DNA of 46,689 nucleotides, taken from positions 1-46,689 of the forward strand of contig JAQUSF010000015.1 of NCBI GenBank assembly GCA_028715215.1, read 5' to 3'. This document shows, one piece after another, positions 1-9,590 of the stretch; position 1 is the stretch's first letter, and every line of letters begins with the position of its first letter. A program made the translations under genes and the position numbers. The notes under the pieces were generated by a model. The model was given only the letters and a program-made list of their open reading frames with translations, searched no databases and was not told the origin of the DNA. The DNA is from Candidatus Zixiibacteriota bacterium (lineage in GTDB: Bacteria > Zixibacteria > MSB-5A5 > GN15 > FEB-12).

Positions 1-971
1 AGATGCCTGATATATGCCCGGCTGTACCTTCGGCAAACCTTGCAGTCACAGTTCGGGTCCAGGGGGCGGTCATCGCGGGCGTAATCGGCGTTTCGGTAGG
101 TAAGTGGTCCGGTCGAGGTAAAGACATTGCCGGTGCGGGCGTTGCGGGTGGGCAAAACGCAATCAAACATATCAACGCCGTAAGCCACGGCCATCAGGAT
201 ATCTTCCGGATAACCCACTCCCATCATATAACGAGGCCGGTCTTCGGGCAAATATCTGATAGTGTGAGCCAGGACGGCTTCCATTTCTTCTTTGCTTTCC
301 CCTACCGAAAGTCCGCCAATCGCATAACCGGGGAGGTCCAGCGAGATTATTTCTTCGGCTGACCGGGTTCGCAAATCCTGATAGGTTGACCCCTGTACTA
401 TTCCAAACAGGCTCTGGGGATATGCCTGTTCGAGGTTACATTCGTCATTAATAATTTTACAGGTTTTTGCCCAGGCGAAAGTCCGCCGCACGCCGTCCTC
501 GGCCAGTTTTCGGTCGGCCGGGTAAGGTACGCACTGGTCGAAAGCCATAATGATATCGGCGCCCACGGCATGCTGTACCTGCATGACTTTTTCGGGGGTG
601 AACAAGTGCTTCGAACCATCATGATGCGATTTAAATTCCACGCCTTCGTCACCGATTCGGGATATATCCTGCATGGAAAAAACCTGGTAACCGCCGCTGT
701 CGGTGAGTGTCGGCTTATTCCAGCCGGAAAAGCGGGCCAGGCCGCCCAGGCTTTTGATAATTTCGTGACCGGGGCGAAGGTACAGATGGTAGGTGTTGCC
801 CAGAATAATTTGGGCGCCGCATTCTTCCAGGTCGTGGGCGGTGAGAGCTTTGACGGCGCCGGACGTTCCCACGGGCATGAAAGCCGGGGTTGGAAACGTA
901 CCGTGCGGAGTGACAATCTCCCCCCGGCGGGCCAAGCTGTCGGTATTTTTTAACGTGTAAATTCTATCCAA
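1..971 (-). CDS. tgt: Queuine tRNA-ribosyltransferase, partial (3' end beyond window)
   Basis: Minus frame missed by the ORF track because no stop lies in the window. From a TTG at 971: LDRIYTLKNTDSLARRGEIVTPHGTFPTPAFMPVGTSGAVKAL...; continues in frame to ...YIRH at the window edge. Matches the Tgt core. Overlaps radA stop. Confidence 0.9.
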   Translation of the reverse strand, partial: MDRIYTLKNTDSLARRGEIVTPHGTFPTPAFMPVGTSGAVKALTAHDLEECGAQIILGNTYHLYLRPGHEIIKSLGGLARFSGWNKPTLTDSGGYQVFSMQDISRIGDEGVEFKSHHDGSKHLFTPEKVMQVQHAVGADIIMAFDQCVPYPADRKLAEDGVRRTFAWAKTCKIINDECNLEQAYPQSLFGIVQGSTYQDLRTRSAEEIISLDLPGYAIGGLSVGESKEEMEAVLAHTIRYLPEDRPRYMMGVGYPEDILMAVAYGVDMFDCVLPTRNARTGNVFTSTGPLTYRNADYARDDRPLDPNCDCKVCRRYSRAYIRH

Positions 972-2334
972 TGAGTTGGTCCAAAGCTGATTGAATGTCT
1001 TTGACGCCGACCAGAGTGACATTTTTATCCGTTACCTGGTCCTTGTTTTTATCCGGGATAACCATCGTATCAAAACCGAGTTTGGCAGCTTCAGCCACCC
1101 GGCGGTCAATCAGGCTGACCGGGCGGACTTCCCCCGATAAACCCACTTCACCCACCACCATAGTTTTATTATCCACCGGCCTGTTCAAAAGGGAGGACAC
1201 GATAGCCGCCAGTACCGGTAAATCCAGGGCCGGTTCGGAGAGTTTGAGACCGCCGGCCACCGATACGAAAACATCATGAGTGTTTAACGGGTAATCGCCC
1301 CGCTTTTCGAGAATAGCCAGCAGCAAGGCCAGCTTTTTAGCATCAATGCCGCCGGCAACACGCTGCGGATAGCCGTAGCTGGAGCGTGACACCAGTGCCT
1401 GAATTTCAACAAGCAGGGGGCGGTTGCCCTCGCAAACGCCGGTCACCACTGCCCCGGAACGCACCATCTCGGAATTCCCCGAGAGGAAATACGAGGACGG
1501 GTTGGAGACTTCAGCCAAACCGTCGGAAACCATCTGGAACAGGCCGATTTCGGCAATCGACCCGAAACGGTTTTTCTGCGCTCGAAGCAGGCGGTAAAGA
1601 TGCGCCGAATCGCCCTCGAAATAAATCACCGTGTCAACCATATGCTCCAGCACTTTGGGGCCGGCGATAAGACCGTCCTTGGTCACGTGACCGACCAAAA
1701 ACAGGGCAAAGCCCGCGGCTTTAGCCTGCATGATAAGCTGATTGGCGGCCTCGCGTACCTGTCCCACAGTCCCCGGAGGAGAATCAAGCAGGGCACTGGC
1801 AATAGTTTGAATGGAATCCACCAGGACAATATTATAATTTTCTTCGGCTATAAGGGCGGTTATTTCTTCAAGGCCGGTGGTGTTTACCACCGTAATATTT
1901 TCGCCGTTTACATTCAGGCGCTGAGCGCGCAGTTTTATCTGGGACAACGACTCCTCACCGGTGACATATAAAACCGAAACCCCCTGCCGGGAATACGCCT
2001 CGGCCACCTGCAGCATCAGGGTGGATTTGCCAATACCCGGGTCGCCGCTCAAAAGGACGGTCATACCGGGCAGGAGCTGTCCGCCCAGCACCCGGTCAAA
2101 TTCAACCAGTCCGCTCCGGTATCCTTGAGTCGTAGTAAGGGTTATACGATTGATTTTCTGCCGGTCAACTTTTTTTACGCTCGAAGACAGTGAAGCTTTT
2201 TGTCGAACTGGTACCTTTTCCTCGGCCAGGCTGTTCCAGGCGTTACATTCGCGGCACTGTCCCTGCCATCGAGGATGTTCGGCGCCGCACTGCGTGCAGA
2301 AATATGCCGTTTTAACTTTTTTGCCGGGAATCAT
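964..2334 (-). CDS. radA: DNA repair protein RadA (Sms)
   Basis: 456 aa; N-terminal CTQCGAEHPRWQGQCRECNAWNS zinc finger, Walker A GDPGIGKST, KNRFGS motif, Lon-like C-terminal domain. Confidence 0.97.
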   Translation of the reverse strand: MIPGKKVKTAYFCTQCGAEHPRWQGQCRECNAWNSLAEEKVPVRQKASLSSSVKKVDRQKINRITLTTTQGYRSGLVEFDRVLGGQLLPGMTVLLSGDPGIGKSTLMLQVAEAYSRQGVSVLYVTGEESLSQIKLRAQRLNVNGENITVVNTTGLEEITALIAEENYNIVLVDSIQTIASALLDSPPGTVGQVREAANQLIMQAKAAGFALFLVGHVTKDGLIAGPKVLEHMVDTVIYFEGDSAHLYRLLRAQKNRFGSIAEIGLFQMVSDGLAEVSNPSSYFLSGNSEMVRSGAVVTGVCEGNRPLLVEIQALVSRSSYGYPQRVAGGIDAKKLALLLAILEKRGDYPLNTHDVFVSVAGGLKLSEPALDLPVLAAIVSSLLNRPVDNKTMVVGEVGLSGEVRPVSLIDRRVAEAAKLGFDTMVIPDKNKDQVTDKNVTLVGVKDIQSALDQLIG

Positions 2335-3092
2335 CAGCGCACCTGAATCGGCCCCCGGGCTTGACCGGTAATGAACTGTTTGACAACCGGGTTATCAGTG
2401 GTTCTAACGGCATCAGGGGTGGCGTCGAACTCGATGCGACCTTCATAGAGCATGACTATACGGTCGGCAATCTTAAAGGCTGATTTCATATCGTGAGTAA
2501 CCGCCACGGAGGTTACTTTCAACCTCGTGTTCAATTCAACAATCAGGTCATTGATGATGTCCGCGGTAATCGGGTCAAGACCGGTGGTGGGTTCGTCATA
2601 GAGAAGAACTTCGGGATTATTGGCAATCGCCCGCGCCAGACCGACACGTTTACGCATACCGCCGGAGAGTTCGGCAGGGTATTTATCGGCGGAAGAAGCC
2701 AGGCCGACCATCTCCAGTTTTTCGATGACTATTTCGTCAATCTGTTCATCTTTGAATCGTCGCGATTCTTTTAAACCCAGCCCGACATTCTGGGCAACCG
2801 TCAGGGAATCAAACAACGCCGCCGATTGAAACAGCATGCCGAAACGCCGGCGAAAAGAAACCAGAGAATCACCCATGAATTCCGCGATATTCTCCCCGTC
2901 GAAAAACACCCTTCCCTCATCCGGTTCCATCAGTCTTATGAGATGTTTGAGGAGAACCGATTTGCCGCACCCTGACTGCCCGATGACAACGATTGATTCC
3001 CCTTTCCCGATACTCAGATTAACCCCGTTTAAGACCGGCAGGTCATTGAACCTTTTATGGAGGTTTTCAATCTGAATTAAGTTATTATGCAT
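2334..3092 (-). CDS. mlaF: ABC transporter ATP-binding protein, MlaF/Ttg2A type
   Basis: 252 aa; Walker A GQSGCGKS, signature LSGGMRKRVGLARA, Walker B LLYDEPTTGLDP; adjacent to MlaE-like permease. Confidence 0.9.
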   Translation of the reverse strand: MHNNLIQIENLHKRFNDLPVLNGVNLSIGKGESIVVIGQSGCGKSVLLKHLIRLMEPDEGRVFFDGENIAEFMGDSLVSFRRRFGMLFQSAALFDSLTVAQNVGLGLKESRRFKDEQIDEIVIEKLEMVGLASSADKYPAELSGGMRKRVGLARAIANNPEVLLYDEPTTGLDPITADIINDLIVELNTRLKVTSVAVTHDMKSAFKIADRIVMLYEGRIEFDATPDAVRTTDNPVVKQFITGQARGPIQVR

Positions 3093-3095
3093 ATT

Positions 3096-3875
3096 TTACA
3101 AACGGAATAAAATAATGGCGAATATAAAGTTAAATACCAGAATCAAAACACATGAAATCACAACCGAGTTAGTCGTGGAACGACCGACGCCAACGGCGCC
3201 TTCCCTGGTTCTGAAGCCCTCGTAACAACCCACCAGGCCGATTATGAGACCGAAAACCAGCGCCTTGATAAGACCGTTGCGAAAATCAGCCAGTTTGAAG
3301 GAATCACGAAAACCGCTCATGAATGTTTCTGTAGAAATATCCACACCAAGAACGGATATGACCAGGCCACCCATAATGGCGATAAAATCGGAAAAGAGCA
3401 CCAGTATCGGGACCATGACCAGGCAGGCGAGAATGCGGGGCATTACGAGATAACGGACGGGATTAATGCCCATCGAGTCGAGAGCGTCAATCTGTTCGGT
3501 CACTTTCATGGTACCGACCTCGGCGGCTATGCCGGCGCCCACGCGCCCGGCGAAAACCAGCGCCGAAAGCACGGGTGAAAGTTCCATAATAACCGCCTTG
3601 CCGACCATGTGCCCCAGATAGCGCAGCGGGGCGCCGATAAATTTGAACTGGTAAGCCGCCTGCCAGGCAGTCACGGCGCCGACAAAAATGGAAATGATGA
3701 TAATAAGCGGGAGTGACTTGACACCGATAATATAAAACTGTTCGAATATCAAGCCCATCGAACGCGGTACGTCTTTCAAAGCAACGAAAAACCTGCCCAG
3801 CAGGATACACAAACCGCCGGTCCGGTTGATGAAATTAACACCACGACGTCCGATTGATTGAACACCGTATTCCAT
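3096..3875 (-). CDS. mlaE: MlaE-family ABC transporter permease
   Basis: 259 aa; hydrophobic permease with ELSPVLSALVFAGRVGAGIAAEVGTMKVTEQIDALDSMGINPVRYLVMPR motif typical of MlaE. Confidence 0.93.
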   Translation of the reverse strand: MEYGVQSIGRRGVNFINRTGGLCILLGRFFVALKDVPRSMGLIFEQFYIIGVKSLPLIIIISIFVGAVTAWQAAYQFKFIGAPLRYLGHMVGKAVIMELSPVLSALVFAGRVGAGIAAEVGTMKVTEQIDALDSMGINPVRYLVMPRILACLVMVPILVLFSDFIAIMGGLVISVLGVDISTETFMSGFRDSFKLADFRNGLIKALVFGLIIGLVGCYEGFRTREGAVGVGRSTTNSVVISCVLILVFNFIFAIILFRL

Positions 3876-3883
3876 ATGACTCC

Positions 3884-5317
3884 CTAAAAGGGTAAATCCT
3901 GGTCGTCCATCGGCTCCGCACTGGACGGAAGCTCGCGGTAACCTTCCACCGGGTTTTCAAAGCGGGCGAATTCCTTGATGAAAACCAGATTAGCCACCCC
4001 GGTGGGACCATTACGCTGTTTGGCCACTATTATTTCCGCCTTGCCTTCTACCTCGAGATATTTCGGGTCATTGCGGTCAAGGTGGGACATATAAAATTCC
4101 GGCCGGTAAACGAACATGACCACATCAGCATCCTGTTCAATGGCGCCGGATTCACGCAGGTCGGACAGCTGGGGACGTTTTTCCCCGCCGCGCTGTTCCA
4201 CCATGCGGGAGAGCTGCGAGATGGCGATAACCGGTATATTCAGCTCCTTAGCCAGAGCTTTTAAATTTCTTGATATGACGGCTATTTCCTGCTGGCGGTT
4301 TTCTTGATGCCCCGAAGCCTGCATCATCTGAATATAATCGACAATGATTAATGAAATATCAAACTGGGCTTTTAATCTCCGGGCTTTAGCTCTCATTTCC
4401 AGCGAAGTCAGAGTGGGCGAATCATCGATGAAAATATTCATCGGTGAGATTGAGCCGCCGGCCCGGGTGAGACGTCCCCATTCTTCATCATTCAGTTTAC
4501 GGGACCTGATTTTCTGCTGGCTTATTTTAGCCCGGCTGCAAAGCAATCGCAGGGTGAGCTGTTCTTTCGACATTTCAATCGAAAAGATACCCACGCCTTT
4601 TTTCTGCCGGATGGCCACGTTCTCGGCGATATTCATGGCGAAGGCCGACTTGCCCATCGACGGCCGTCCCGCCACGATAATCAAATCGCCATTGTGCAAG
4701 CCCTGGGTCATGACGTCCAGAGCCGTAAAATCGGTCATGATACCGTCCAGAATGCGGTCGCCGGACTGAAAAGTTTCAATTTGTTCAAAAGTCTGCGTAA
4801 TCAGTCCCTTGATGGGGACAAAACCCTTGCGCAGACGGCTTTCAGAGATATTGAAAATATTAGTCTCGGCTAAATCCAGCAGATAGTCAACCGGCTGGTC
4901 AAGGGTATAACAACTCTGGACAATTTCATTGGAGGTCTGAATAAGGCGCCGCAAAACCGAACGTTCCAGAACAATATTGGCATGGGCGACGATATGAGCC
5001 GTGGAAACGACCTTTTCGACCAGTTCGACCAGGTACACGCGACCACCTATTTTTTCAAGATTGCCCTGTTTGAGCAGGTCGTCCGCCACGGTGGTAATAT
5101 CGCAGGGGTCGGAGTTGTTGTATAAATTGATAATAGTCCGGTAAATTATCTGGTGCTTGGGAAGATAAAAATGTGTTTCACTGTCCAGAATTTCGATGGC
5201 CTGGTTGATAGCGTCGTTGTCTTTCAGAATCGACCCGAGAACCTCCTGCTCGGCATCGATAGCCTGCGGAGGTTGCAGCTCCTTCAAGTCTTTTCCGGTC
5301 TGGGTTCGATATGCCAT
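3884..5317 (-). CDS. dnaB: Replicative DNA helicase
   Basis: 477 aa; PPQAIDAEQEVLGSIL N-terminus, GRPSMGKSAFAMNIA Walker A, LIIVDYIQMM, SDLRESGAIEQDADVVMF. Confidence 0.97.
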   Translation of the reverse strand: MAYRTQTGKDLKELQPPQAIDAEQEVLGSILKDNDAINQAIEILDSETHFYLPKHQIIYRTIINLYNNSDPCDITTVADDLLKQGNLEKIGGRVYLVELVEKVVSTAHIVAHANIVLERSVLRRLIQTSNEIVQSCYTLDQPVDYLLDLAETNIFNISESRLRKGFVPIKGLITQTFEQIETFQSGDRILDGIMTDFTALDVMTQGLHNGDLIIVAGRPSMGKSAFAMNIAENVAIRQKKGVGIFSIEMSKEQLTLRLLCSRAKISQQKIRSRKLNDEEWGRLTRAGGSISPMNIFIDDSPTLTSLEMRAKARRLKAQFDISLIIVDYIQMMQASGHQENRQQEIAVISRNLKALAKELNIPVIAISQLSRMVEQRGGEKRPQLSDLRESGAIEQDADVVMFVYRPEFYMSHLDRNDPKYLEVEGKAEIIVAKQRNGPTGVANLVFIKEFARFENPVEGYRELPSSAEPMDDQDLPF

Positions 5318-5326
5318 TGGATGTCC

Positions 5327-6115
5327 TTATTTCAACGCTTCATAGCGGGCTTTGAGAATTTTCATATCTTCCCAGGTATCCCGCTTGTATGACTGGAAAC
5401 GTAACAGGGCCGCCGGGTGATAGGTTATCCACAAGGGGACACCTTCAAACTCGTGCCAGTGGTTGCGAAGTTTGCCCAATGGGGTGGTGGTCTGAAGCAA
5501 AGCCTGGGCGGCAATGCGTCCCAGAGCGCATATAAGCTTGGGCTTAATCAACCTGACCTGTTCCCGCAGATGCGGAAAACACCTGGCCATTTCATCGGGT
5601 TGCGGGTCACGGTTGCCAGGCGGACGGCACTTGAGAATATTGCAGATATATACTTCTTCACGTTTCATCATTATAGAGGCCAGAATGCGGTCCAGAAGCT
5701 GTCCGGCCTTGCCGACAAACGGTTTCCCCTGACGGTCTTCTTCCGCTCCCGGAGCCTCGCCGATGAACATCAGATCGGCCTTCGGGTCGCCTACCCCGTA
5801 AACAAAATTGGTGCGGGTGGCACCCAGAGGACATAATTGACAATTACATATCGCCTGGTAGTGTTCTTCCAGGGAATTATAGGAAGGTTCCTGAAAAAGC
5901 GGCATAGCCGACTGGGATAACCGGTTTTCTTTTTTTGCCGTCATAGTTACTTCCTGATTCCGGATGATTTCCCCGGTAATGATATCCGCCTGTGATTTTA
6001 ATTCAATTTCCACAGAGGATAGTTTAGGGACAATCAATTCATGTAAGCCCATCTCCATTTGAGCCGCCAGGGCTTGACGGAACATCTGTAAAACATCCCT
6101 TGGTTTATTGGTCAT
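5327..6115 (-). CDS. Uracil-DNA glycosylase, family 4 (Fe-S type)
   Basis: 262 aa; CNCQLCPLGATRTNFVYGVGDPKADLMFIGEAPGAEEDRQGKPFVGKAGQLLD and ITYHPAALLR, typical of family 4 UDG; non-conserved N-terminal extension. Confidence 0.92.
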   Translation of the reverse strand: MTNKPRDVLQMFRQALAAQMEMGLHELIVPKLSSVEIELKSQADIITGEIIRNQEVTMTAKKENRLSQSAMPLFQEPSYNSLEEHYQAICNCQLCPLGATRTNFVYGVGDPKADLMFIGEAPGAEEDRQGKPFVGKAGQLLDRILASIMMKREEVYICNILKCRPPGNRDPQPDEMARCFPHLREQVRLIKPKLICALGRIAAQALLQTTTPLGKLRNHWHEFEGVPLWITYHPAALLRFQSYKRDTWEDMKILKARYEALK

Positions 6116-6141
6116 AAAAGTTTCTCTGAGTATTCGATATT

Positions 6142-7350
6142 TTAAGATAAATTCGCAATGAATTCAAGTAATTTAAAAGCTAAATCAGATTTTGTCATCA
6201 AAGGCCAGGTGACGGCTTTTTTATGTCCCGGACAAAGAAGGGTTACTTTATTGGTATCATGTTCGAAACCGGCTCCTTCATCGCTGATGTCGTTTAAAAC
6301 GATCAGGTCAAGGTTCTTCGCCTGCAATTTCTTGCGGGCATTATTTAAACCGTTTTCTGTTTCGAGAGCAAAGCCGACCAGAAGCTGGTTTTTCTTTTTC
6401 ACAGCACCCATCTGTTTGAGAATATCCACGGTGGTGGTCATCTCTAATTTGATGGGTTGACGTTCTTTTTTAATTTTTTGCCCGGTTTTTTTAGAAGGGG
6501 TAAAATCTGCCGGGGCGGCCGCCATCACCAGCCAGTCAAAACGGGGAAATTCTTTTTTCACAGCTTGATACATCTCACCGGTGGTTTCAACCCATATAAT
6601 CCTTGCTCCGGTCGGCGGCTTTAAAGCTACCGGCCCGGATATCAAGGTCACATCCGCTCCCAGTTCCCGGGCGGCTTCAGCCAGGGCATAACCCATCTTG
6701 CCCGAAGAACGGTTGGTCAGATAACGGACAGGGTCAAGGTTTTCCCGGGTGGGTCCGGCAGTAATCAGCAGTTTTTTACCGGTCAGGACTTTTTTTTTTG
6801 AAGCCTTCGTCAAAAAGGCTTCGACATATTTGAAAATCTTATCGGGTTCGGCCATACGGCCAACCCCGCGGTCGCCGCAGGCGGTGTCGCCTTCATCGGG
6901 GTCGATGAACAGATACCCCATTTCCTTGAGAAAAGTGTAATTTTTCCGGGTGATTTTATTCAGCCACATCTGAGGATTCATCGCCGGGGCAATTATTACC
7001 GGTCGGGCGGTGGCGCAAATTACCGTTGTCAGAAGGTCGTCGGATATTCCGGAGGCTGTTTTCCCCATAAAATTAGCAGTGGCCGGAGCCACAACAATCA
7101 CATCCGGCCACTGCGCCAGTTCAATATGGCGAGTGGATATAAACTTACTGTCGGGAAACAACTCGGTGGCAACCGGGTTACCGGAGACTGTTTCCAGAGT
7201 CAGAGGAGTAATAAACTCAGTCGCGGCTTGCGTCATAATAACCCGGACTTCGGCCCCCTGACCGGTCAGAAATCGCACCAGATAGGGAATTTTGTAACAG
7301 GCAATACCGCCGGTCAAACCGACAATTATTTTCTTCCCCTCGAGTGTCAT
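6142..7350 (-). CDS. coaBC: Bifunctional phosphopantothenoylcysteine decarboxylase / phosphopantothenate-cysteine ligase
   Basis: 402 aa; CoaC (GLTGGIACYKIPYLVRFL, PAMNPQMW) joined to CoaB (LITAGPTRENLDPVRYLTNRSSGKMGYALA). Confidence 0.96.
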   Translation of the reverse strand: MTLEGKKIIVGLTGGIACYKIPYLVRFLTGQGAEVRVIMTQAATEFITPLTLETVSGNPVATELFPDSKFISTRHIELAQWPDVIVVAPATANFMGKTASGISDDLLTTVICATARPVIIAPAMNPQMWLNKITRKNYTFLKEMGYLFIDPDEGDTACGDRGVGRMAEPDKIFKYVEAFLTKASKKKVLTGKKLLITAGPTRENLDPVRYLTNRSSGKMGYALAEAARELGADVTLISGPVALKPPTGARIIWVETTGEMYQAVKKEFPRFDWLVMAAAPADFTPSKKTGQKIKKERQPIKLEMTTTVDILKQMGAVKKKNQLLVGFALETENGLNNARKKLQAKNLDLIVLNDISDEGAGFEHDTNKVTLLCPGHKKAVTWPLMTKSDLAFKLLEFIANLS

Positions 7351-7351
7351 G

Positions 7352-7825
7352 TCAGTTAATGGAATGGGATTTATCCGGATTTATCTCGTAATGAAGGACG
7401 CCTTCAAACTCGTTCATATCATTAAAAATGACCGATGAAACGATTAACTTAATCTGTTCTTCAGTAATTGGTTTGGGATTGAAAATAGCCCCCCGTTCAA
7501 GAACGGTTTCGAACTGTTCATCATCTATCAGATTCTGATTTAACAGCTTAATGAGGAATCCATGAGCTTCGGGGGTAAATTGAAAACGCTCATAATCGGT
7601 TAAAATCCTGTTGGAACAATGGATTTCAGGAAAATCAGAATAAAAGTTTTCGCTGGTCGATTCAAAGCGGTCCACCAGCCAGGAATAGGCGGACGATATT
7701 TCATTTTCGGTATAGCCTAAACTTCTCAAATGGGCGGACAGGTCCTCAACGTCGATAATCTGGCCGCGATGTTCCTGGATATGGTCCATCAGGTAAACAA
7801 CAATTTCAAGAATGCGATTCCTCAC
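7352..7825 (-). CDS. smg: Smg/DUF494 family protein
   Basis: 157 aa; MRNRILEIVVYLMDHI... and RFQFTPEAHGFLIKLLNQNLIDDEQFETVLERGA match the Smg family pattern. Confidence 0.75.
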   Translation of the reverse strand: MRNRILEIVVYLMDHIQEHRGQIIDVEDLSAHLRSLGYTENEISSAYSWLVDRFESTSENFYSDFPEIHCSNRILTDYERFQFTPEAHGFLIKLLNQNLIDDEQFETVLERGAIFNPKPITEEQIKLIVSSVIFNDMNEFEGVLHYEINPDKSHSIN

Positions 7826-7976
7826 GTTGACTCCTCATACGTAAAATTATTACTAAAGATAGCACAGGTTTAAAAAGGATGCAAGTATGTAAGGCGAAAA
7901 AAATAAAGATATTTATATTGACAGATATTAAAAGTATTGCCGGACAGCGGTCAAGTTGTTGCAATAATGGTAAATA

Positions 7977-8005
7977 GGCCGGTAAACAGATATGTTTAAC
8001 CGGCC
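7977..8005 (-). terminator. Strong hairpin, possible terminator of the purine operon
   Basis: GGCCGGT-AAAC agatat GTTT-A-ACCGGCC just 3' of the purH stop on the minus strand; weak U-rich tail. Confidence 0.5.
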
Positions 8006-8014
8006 CTGAAAAAA

Positions 8015-9586
8015 TCAATGTTTGAAATGTCTGATGCCGGTGAAAACCATTGCCGCCCCGGCTTTATCAGCGGCTTCGACGGCCTGTTCATCACCTTTGG
8101 AACCACCGGGCTGTATGATGGCCGTGACGCCGGCTTCGGTAGCTACCTCGACGCCGTCAGGCATCGGGAAAAAGGCGTCGGAAGCCATAACCGCTCCTTT
8201 TGCCCGGTCACCGGCTCGTTTAACCGCCAGCGCTCCGGCATCGACCCGGGAAGTCTGACCCATCCCAATACCAACCGTTGCGCCATCTTTAGCCAGAACA
8301 ATAGCATTGGATTTCGTATGTTTGACGATTTTCCAGGCAAAGAGAAGGTCACTAATCTCCTTTTCCGCAGGCGAGCGTTTGGTGACAACTTTCAAATCGG
8401 CCTTAGCGGTTTCAAGGGTATCGGCTGTCTGTACCAGAAGACCGCCGAGAATAAATTTGTAAGTCAGGTCATCTGCAGGGCGTTTGTTTTTTATTTCCGG
8501 CAGAGTCAGAATACGGCGGGCTTTTTTCTTCGTAAGAAGCGAAATTGCCTCTTCGGTAAAACCGGGAGCCAGCATGCATTCGACGAAGAAGGTTTCATGT
8601 AACAGTTTGGCACATTCAAGGTCGACTATTTGATTTAAGCCGATAATTGAACCATAAGCTGACAGCGGGTCGCTGTCATAAGCCCGCTGATAGGCTTCAG
8701 CCAGAGTCTTCCCCACAGCGGCACCACAGGGATTAGCATGTTTAAGAACACAGGCAAAGGGTTCGGAAAAATCGAGCAGTAATTCCAGGCAGGCATCGAG
8801 GTCGCCATAGTTATTATAGGATAATTCCTTGCCCGAAAGAAAAGCCGCCCGCAACAGGGTCGGTCCGGGATAATTCTTGTCGGCATACACTGCCGCTTCC
8901 TGGTGGGGGTTTTCACCGTAGCGCAGTTTGTCGTGAAAATCGTATTTCTGGATACGGATGGAAGGAAATTTATTTTCCCGGGTGTCCTTACCGGCCGTAA
9001 AATAACCGGCTATGGCGCTGTCATAAGCACAGGTCATGGTAAAGGCTTTAGCCGCACATTTTTTTCTGAACTCAAGGCTGGTGGCGCCGTCATCTTTTTT
9101 CAGTTGTTCCACCAGCTCGTTATAATCAGCCGGGTCAACCACCACGGTTACGGCACTGAAATTTTTGGATGCGGCTCTAATTAAAGTGGGACCGCCGATA
9201 TCGATATTTTCGATAATATCTTCATCCGTTGCACCCTTTTGTTTCAAGGTAGCCTCGAAAGGATAAAGGTTAACGACCACCAGGTCTATGCCCCGGGATT
9301 CCAACTGAGTCAGCTGTTCAATATCCCTGGGATTATCCCGACGGTACAGAATGGCTCCGTGGACTTTGGGATGCAAGGTCTTGACCCGGCCATCCATGAC
9401 TTCCGGGCATCCGGTAAAAGCCGAAATGGATATGGCCTGTACCCCGGCTTCTTTTATCTTTTTTAGGGTGCCTCCGGTAGAAATAATTTCAATGCCCATT
9501 TTATCCAGTTGCCGGGCTAAATCCTGAAGACCGGTTTTATCGGACACGGATATCAAGGCGCGTTTAATTTTAATATTCTCTTCCAT
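8015..9586 (-). CDS. purH: Bifunctional AICAR transformylase / IMP cyclohydrolase
   Basis: 523 aa; RALISVSDKTGLQDLARQL, STGGTLKKIKEAG, RYGENPHQEAAVY, LKHANPCGAAVG. Confidence 0.97.
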   Translation of the reverse strand: MEENIKIKRALISVSDKTGLQDLARQLDKMGIEIISTGGTLKKIKEAGVQAISISAFTGCPEVMDGRVKTLHPKVHGAILYRRDNPRDIEQLTQLESRGIDLVVVNLYPFEATLKQKGATDEDIIENIDIGGPTLIRAASKNFSAVTVVVDPADYNELVEQLKKDDGATSLEFRKKCAAKAFTMTCAYDSAIAGYFTAGKDTRENKFPSIRIQKYDFHDKLRYGENPHQEAAVYADKNYPGPTLLRAAFLSGKELSYNNYGDLDACLELLLDFSEPFACVLKHANPCGAAVGKTLAEAYQRAYDSDPLSAYGSIIGLNQIVDLECAKLLHETFFVECMLAPGFTEEAISLLTKKKARRILTLPEIKNKRPADDLTYKFILGGLLVQTADTLETAKADLKVVTKRSPAEKEISDLLFAWKIVKHTKSNAIVLAKDGATVGIGMGQTSRVDAGALAVKRAGDRAKGAVMASDAFFPMPDGVEVATEAGVTAIIQPGGSKGDEQAVEAADKAGAAMVFTGIRHFKH

Positions 9587-9590
9587 GTTC

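Noticed and set aside
3-362. 119-aa plus-strand ORF and most other plus-strand ORFs in the track
   Set aside because: Antisense to well-supported minus-strand genes and without recognisable family features.
398-916. 172-aa minus ORF (MSLRTVRFQPRLSC...)
   Set aside because: Out-of-frame shadow of tgt; the neighbouring minus frame gives a clean Tgt sequence open to the window edge.
7806-8018. 70-aa minus ORF between purH and smg
   Set aside because: Overlaps the post-purH hairpin and the smg start; no SD or family support.
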